Positions 58,815 to 64,000 of a stretch of DNA of 64,000 nucleotides are shown in pieces. The notes under the pieces were generated by a model. It was not told where the DNA came from, searched no databases, and worked only from the letters and a program-made list of their open reading frames with translations. Position numbers and translations under genes: made by a program. The DNA is taken from positions 19,248,229-19,312,228 of the forward strand of contig NC_030858.1 of the NCBI RefSeq assembly GCF_000208745.1, in the 5' to 3' direction. The DNA comes from Theobroma cacao (Eukaryota; Streptophyta; Magnoliopsida; Malvales; Malvaceae). Each line of letters opens with the position of its first letter. Position 1 is the first letter of the stretch.

Positions 58815-60583
58815 AATCAACATGTAAAGAAGCATCCAATGCATATTATCATATTGTGATAACACATAAACCATTGTATAGCACATTTTCACAATATAAA
58901 ATCATTTTACTAAAAGCTTGTTCCCAAGGTACATTTTCTAAGACAAGTTGGATAGAATCTTTCATATTCCCCAAAACAAGTTTGAAATGCAAGTCCACTC
59001 ACCGGTATCAGGAGTAGAAATACTCCTATTTTCAGTCCGCGGGTACAGTCCTTTACCCGTATCCAATGGCTCACCACCTAGCCATAATCCATGACACATA
59101 TTCCAATTAAATTGTGTCTAACAGTCATAAGCTATTTCAGGCTCGATATATATATGATATGAAATGAAAAATGCACGGGTAGCCATCTAGACCCGGTATT
59201 GGCCTAAGTCGATTTTTCATCCGATCAATTGGCCAATGCGTCCAATTTCACTCCAAATTAATCCATTTCTCCTCTAATACCTTAATTTACCACATACCAT
59301 TTAAATAAAGCCAAATTCAGCATTAGAACCCTCACAGTTCCTTATAGAAAAATTCGGTCATTTGGTGCACTAGCACCAAAAATTTTTCTACATAACCGTT
59401 TCACCTTAATTCATCATTTTCCAAGCCATTTTCCTTGAAATAAAAACAATCCCCCATTGATATTCAGCCCTCATGGTTCGACCAACAAGGAACCCTAGAG
59501 AAATTGAATATTTCTTTTGTGTTTTTGTTCATAACCATGCTTAACTATCCCTAAACACTAACATAGTCTAAAATCAAATCATTCCAACAACAATACCTCT
59601 TCCATACCCATTTTTCAGAATTGAATTCATCATGATAACTCAATATTCAACCATGGAAATCAAGAACAAAAGCATGGGTAAGCTAGGTATCAAGGAGAAT
59701 TAAAGAAATTCTAACTTACCTAGTTTGTTTCCTTGATTTTTTCACTTTTTCTTTGAATTTTCACCTAGGTTTTCTTATTTTTTCCTTTGTTCTTCCTTTG
59801 TTCTTGTTGTTGGTTGCCTAGGCCAAATATGGTGAGAGAATTGGGGATTTAATGGGCTGATTTCTATAGAAAATAATAAAATAATCAAGCATGCCACGTG
59901 TCACATGCTTATTGGCCCAATTTTTTAACTTTTTGACTTTTTTTTCTTAATTTTCCACCACAAATATTCTGGTATTTATCCAATCCTACCACAATTAAAA
60001 TCCCTTGGTCTTGACAAGTGCTGGGGCAAAAAATTTATCGATTTACCCTCGAGATGAAAAAATTACGATTTTGCCCCTATACTCCGAAATGTACCGGAAT
60101 CACATTATTTCTACTTTTTAACCTCAAATAACACTAATATTGATCAATATTAACCAAATGGGGTAAAAATCGTTTTATAAAAATTCCCGTTTAGTCCTCT
60201 AGTGGCAAAATTATCATTTTACCCTTGTGCTCCAAAAATACCGGAATCACAATTTTTCACTACTAAACATCATTTTATACTCCAATAATCATAATTATAT
60301 TTCATATAATTATTCTTGGTCAAATGTGATCAAATCTTGGCTAGAAATCTCCATTTTATCATTAAATGGTAAAATGACCGTTTTATCCATAATCGGTCAA
60401 TTTTCCTGATGGACTCCAAACTGGACCTTGAACTCCGAATTACTATTCTAAGCCATTCTGTGGGTTTCAAAATTTTCAAATTCCTCTTATAATTTCTATT
60501 TGAACTAGTTCAAGGCTCGATTTAACTTAGTTGTACCACTCGGTACAATACCGTCTTTTAATCGAGCTTGACAGGGTCTCACA

Positions 60584-61150
60584 CATCTTATGTTCTTGGA
60601 ATTGCAATACATAGGGATAGAACTTGTCACTTATTAAGACTCTCTCAAAGTGCATATATTGGTCGAGTATTAAATAGATTTTCTATACTTGATTGTAAAA
60701 ATAGAGATCTGCCAATTGTTAAAGGTGATAAATTGAACTTGGCACAATGCCCGAAAAATGATGTTAAGAGGGAATCAATGAAAGAAATACCATATGCTTG
60801 TGTAGTAAAAAGCTTGATGTATGCCTAAGTATGCGAAAGGTCGGACATTGCTTTTGTAGTAGGTCTTTTGGGTAGATAATTGTCTAATCCTGGTAAAGAT
60901 CATTGGGAAGCTGCAAAGAAAGTGATGCGATATTTGAAAAGAACTAAGAAATATCTACTAGTTTATCAAAAGGTTAAAAATCTTAAGTTAGTGGGTTATA
61001 TGGATTCAAACTTTGCCAGCTGTATAGATGATAGGAAATTCGCACCATGATACATTTTTATGTTAACAGGTCATGCAATATCTTAAAAAATTGTAAAACA
61101 AACACTTGTGATCTCATCCACTATCCAAGCATAATTTGTAGCATGTTATG
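60584..61150 (+). pseudogene. Copia reverse transcriptase end and connection
   Basis: It resumes where the solo LTR cut: SYVLGIAIHRDRTCHLLRLS, then QSAYIGRVLNRF, PYACVVKSLMYA, a stop, and further on HWEAAKKVMRYLKRTKKYLL. These are the copia RT C-terminal and connection motifs in normal order. Stops occur at 60826-60828 and near 60880. Confidence 0.88.
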
Positions 61151-61455
61151 GAGCAACTACACAAGTGGTTTGGTTAAGATATCGCATTAAGGAATTATCG
61201 ATGGTTGACTCTATTACTAGATTCATACAATTATACTGTGATAATTTTGCAACAATTATGTTCACTAACAATAATAGAAATATCATAAGGGCCAAGCATA
61301 TAGAGATAAAATATTTGACAATTAAAGAACTTGTGAAAAATGGTGACATTATTGTAAAGCATATTAAAACTGATGACATGATCGCTGATCCACTAAACAA
61401 AGGACTGTGCCCTGTTACTTTCAAGAAACATGTTCATGATATGAATGTTTTATAG
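60960..61455 (+). pseudogene. Copia RNase H, broken
   Basis: GYMDSNFASCIDDRK holds the first catalytic Asp (usually GY-DAD-A-C-D-RKS). After stops (61048, 61084, 61130) the frame 61165-61455 gives VWLRYRIKELSM, IQLYCDNFATIMFTNN (second Asp), and AKHIEIKYLTIKELVKNGDI followed by HIKTDDMIADPLNKGL, the copia C-terminus. The domain would remove the RNA template during element replication. Confidence 0.88.
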
Positions 61456-62114
61456 TTTTTTGATGTACTTAGTTAGTGGGAGGATTTGATATTTGTTTTA
61501 TTGGCTTTTGTTTGGCACGTATCATTGATAATGTATTTAAATTTATTTTAATGGTTATTCAAATGATATTCAGTCATACTGATTTTTCGAAAACATACAT
61601 ATTTGCATATATTAAGACTTAAAACATGTGTCAGTTTTAAGTATAAGAAAGGGCATAAATTTACAGTCTTGAGAGTATGTCTTTGACACATAAAATAATC
61701 TCGAGATATGTAAAACAAACATACAAGTTTACTAAATAAACCATAAAGTATTTCTCTTGCATGCATGAGCTACATAAAAAAGAGAATGAAGCGATTGACA
61801 AACGAATACCACACATGAATATAGATCATTAAGGATGTGTCGTTATTTATTGCTACCTTACCACATTTACTTCATGTCAATAAAATTCAGTGACGTATGT
61901 GATTATAGTTAGTGTTATATCTTAATAGATGTAGTTACTGCTATTTTCCTATATCATAAATCTTATTGGATAGAAAGATTATTGAAGTATGTCTCAAGAC
62001 TAGTTAGTTTTTGTTTGAGATCATAAAGTTTTAAGTTATCTTAGCCTATGAGTCATTTTCAAGAAAAGTTTTTTCAAAATTTAAAATTTAAATAATGTAG
62101 TCCAAGTGGAAGAT
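61456..62114 (+). other. Copia 3' untranslated region and polypurine tract
   Basis: There is no gene. The end (GTCCAAGTGGAAGAT, 62100-62114) is the copia-type polypurine tract, touching the LTR. AGTGGGAGGATTTG at 61474 is a second purine-rich line that looks like an older or duplicated tract. The minus frame 61548-61766 is rejected. Confidence 0.6.
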
Positions 62115-62656
62115 TGTTAGATTTTCTCAATACAAAATTATGGACTTACATTATTTATATTTATTTTGTCTTTTATAAAATAGGCTAAGCTTACTTGGTC
62201 TTGACGAAGTGACAATTAATTATATTTTATAATTAGATCTACTTATTCATGATGCACTAATGTTACATGAATCTATCGATTCATGTATGCGATAGTAATA
62301 TATGAATCTACTAATTCATGTATGCAATAATAATACATGAATACAATTAATGTGGACTTAATGTGTAGGCCTATAAGAAACCTTACTTCCCATGATGGGT
62401 GGGACTAAGGATTCACTATATAAAAGAAAAGTTAGGTCCCCTCTCCTGTCATTCAAAACCATAAAGATCTCACCCATTAGATAGTTACAAAAAAAAAGGA
62501 GAGGAAGATCTTAGTGCACTGAAGACTAGTAGTCAATCTGGTCAATATTGTTTTTGTTGTTAAACCATGGACTAGAAATTAGGTATGCTTGTGTACTAAA
62601 TTCTTATTATGGTAGATCTTGGATTTGTAACCTTATTTATACATAAAGTTTTATCA
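62115..62656 (+). repeat. 3' LTR of the copia element
   Basis: 542 bp, collinear with 52808-53315. It has an extra ATGAATCTA-type line near 62280-62345 (the ATTCATGTATGCGATAGTAAT unit is present in one more copy than in the 5' LTR), and substitutions throughout. The TATA box line reads ACTATATAAAAGAAAAG at about 62415. Confidence 0.85.
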
Positions 62657-63405
62657 TCTGTAAGCGTGCCCTTACTTCCGTTCAAGGGCATGGTGTGAAA
62701 GGTATCCATTCTCATGAGTTACGACTCTCGTAATATCTCTAATCTTACTTTAACCATGACAAACGCTTTATGCAATCTTTGTACTCCTTTGACACTGGGA
62801 CAAGGTCCATAATGGTCTAGAAATGCTCGGGTTCATGAAAACTTAAAAATTTTAACTTGAGGTGAAAAATGACCATTTTGCCCCTACCTTGAAAATCATC
62901 AAAATTTTTATTTCCTTGTCATTTTACCCATATTTTCATCATTTATTTACATGTTTGGCCTACTTAGGCCTTAATATTGTTTAAAACTTACTTTTAGGAG
63001 TTTACTAAGGAAATGACGAAATTATCCCTAATTAGGGATGTCGCGTCTATTACTAACTATGAGTCTACAAAGGTCAAGGTCTCACAATTTACTTGTTGTC
63101 CAAGTAAATTAAAATAAAAGGGAAATTCTATTATACCTATTATTCTTAATAGGATTCCTAACTAAATAAGGAAAATACTAAAATTAAGGACATATCTATT
63201 TATGACCTTTAGACTTTTCATTTTGGCTTTTGACACTTAGCTTGCTTTAAGAAATCATCTACGAGACTATCTACGTTAGTCCTCTTCACTTGAGAAAAAC
63301 TCGACCTCGAGTTAATTTGTACATTTGGATACAAGGGTCATTTGATGTCAAGCCCAATCCTAAATTATCTACCATGTTGCACATGAGACTGATAGAGTGA
63401 TTGTA
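62657..63405. other. Non-coding DNA, probably repeat
   Basis: No gene was recognised. Lines such as AAATGACCATTTTGCCCC (62867) recur in LTR-rich parts of the window, so this is probably part of an LTR-type repeat related to family B. It does not resemble the left flank of the copia element at 52750-52807. Confidence 0.4.
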
Positions 63406-64000
63406 TATTTGAACAGTCTCAGAAGAATATTTAAAAGTCGGTATTTTGCTTAGAAGTACAAGTAAGTCGATTTATACCTCGAACTAATTAAAATAGAGAT
63501 TTTAAGGTGAAATTAAGAGTTTCACAGTCTAAGGATGACTCAAAATGGTAATTCGGAGTTCGAGGGTCAATTTGGAGTCAAATCAGAATTTTCACTATCT
63601 AGGGGCAAAATGGTCATTTGTCACTTGGGAATAAAATGAGAATTTTTGAAAAAGATTTTTTTGGCCCCATTTGACTTATTGGAGTATGATTTGAGGTTTA
63701 GAAGCGAAAAATTTTAGTTTCGGTATAATTTGGAGTATAGGGGCGAAATGATAATTTTGTCACCCCAAGGGCAAATCGATAAATTTTCACCCCCGACACT
63801 TGTCAAGACCAAGGGATTTTATTCATCATGGAAATGGATAAACATGAGAAATGTGTGGTGGAGAATTAAAGAATTAAAAGTCAAATATTTAAAATTTGAA
63901 CCAATAAGGAAATACCATGTGTCATGCTTTTATTATTTTATTATTTCTTTATAAAAAGGCAAAAAAATCAGCCCATTTCTCCCATAGTGATCAGCCAAAC
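63406..64000 (+). mobile_element. Family-B LTR, truncated by the window edge
   Basis: The segment from GTCTCAGAAGAATATTT through AAAGTCGGTATTTTGC to GATCAGCC matches, in order, the reverse complement of 560-1 and of 60583-59820. Diagnostic lines are TGTCAAGACCAAGGGATTTT (63799) and CAATAAG(G)...ATGTGTCATGCTT. A TTTATAAAAAGGC TATA-like box lies at 63948. The 5' boundary is uncertain by tens of bases. Confidence 0.7.

Larger units (their letters stand above)
57446..60583 (-). mobile_element. Family-B solo LTR (3.14 kb) inserted in copia RT
   Basis: The plus-strand text runs from TGTCACGACTCAATTTTTCG to GACAGGGTCTCACA, with TG...CA ends, and is flanked by the perfect 5-bp duplication CATCT (57441-57445 and 60584-60588). 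On the minus strand it starts TGTGAGACCCTGTC and ends CATGGCCCGAAAAATTGAG + TCGTGACA, like the LTR at 10956 (...CATGGCCTAGGATTTGGGC + AGTGACA). It also shares the tandem core and the palindrome motif with that copy. It lacks the first 350 bp or so of the 10956 type, so it is a subfamily. There is no internal coding region. Confidence 0.92.
52808..62656 (+). mobile_element. Ty1/copia retrotransposon, decayed, with nested solo LTR
   Basis: LTRs at 52808-53315 and 62115-62656 both start TGTTAGATTTTCTCAATACA and end TTTATCA. The primer site ATTGGTATCA follows the first, and CCAAGTGGAAGAT, a polypurine tract, precedes the second. Between them come leader, gag, protease, integrase, reverse transcriptase and RNase H, in the copia order (integrase before RT). 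Flanking 5-mers are TCTAG and TCTGT, so the target duplication has decayed or one flank was rearranged. Without the 3.1-kb solo LTR it would be about 6.7 kb. Confidence 0.9.

Noticed and set aside
58076..59017. Overlapping long plus-strand frames
   Set aside because: They are translations of the 82-bp and 42-bp tandem repeats of a solo LTR, with no domain and no gene context.

Overview
The window is nuclear DNA of a flowering plant, most likely a eudicot. It is AT-rich. Its host genes have many short exons with GT-AG introns and plant-type products, and they sit in nested LTR retrotransposons, hAT transposons and a decayed LINE. There are no operons, rRNA genes, tRNA genes or CRISPR arrays. 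Two unresolved bases (5901, 48467) mark low-complexity tracts.

Layout. 1-19191 is a retrotransposon nest. An LTR of 'family A' (941-1232 and 16369-about 17740) was split by a 15.1-kb Athila-like Ty3/gypsy element on the minus strand (1233-16368). Its gag gene was later split by a 3.1-kb 'family B' solo LTR (10956-14048, duplication ATAAG). A truncated copia element (gag start, primer site, LTR) follows at 17745-19191. 20466-23947 is a composite hAT structure: two 1-kb non-autonomous hAT copies in direct orientation around 1.4 kb of other DNA, the whole flanked by a perfect 8-bp duplication. 24849-28898 is an intronless, mutated copy of the mRNA-capping-enzyme transcript (processed pseudogene) with a third hAT copy in its 3' UTR. 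28944-36140 holds another family-A LTR, an RRM-coding fragment, a foldback element, a SIRE-like LTR and intergenic DNA.

36567-51094 is the genic core, with three intact-looking genes: a CCCH zinc-finger FG nucleoporin (CG1/C3H16 type, minus, 10 exons), an RRM protein of the REPRESSOR OF SILENCING 3/NOL8 type (plus, 4 exons), and a MYB-CC factor of the PHR1-LIKE family (minus, 7 coding exons). The first two are divergent from a 292-bp shared promoter. The last two converge, with stop codons about 270 bp apart. Every splice junction was checked for reading-frame phase. The 4.3-kb first intron of the nucleoporin gene carries a MITE and a LINE remnant.

52808-62656 is a decayed Ty1/copia element on the plus strand. 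Its reverse transcriptase is split by a second family-B solo LTR (57446-60583, duplication CATCT). The window ends inside another family-B LTR.

Most unusual are the paired short palindromes, set 20-22 bp centre to centre, that recur as arrays in two unrelated LTR families with different palindrome sequences. The composite hAT, and the dead capping-enzyme retrocopy that keeps an open guanylyltransferase domain, are the next most interesting. All assignments come from reading the sequence; no database search was run.
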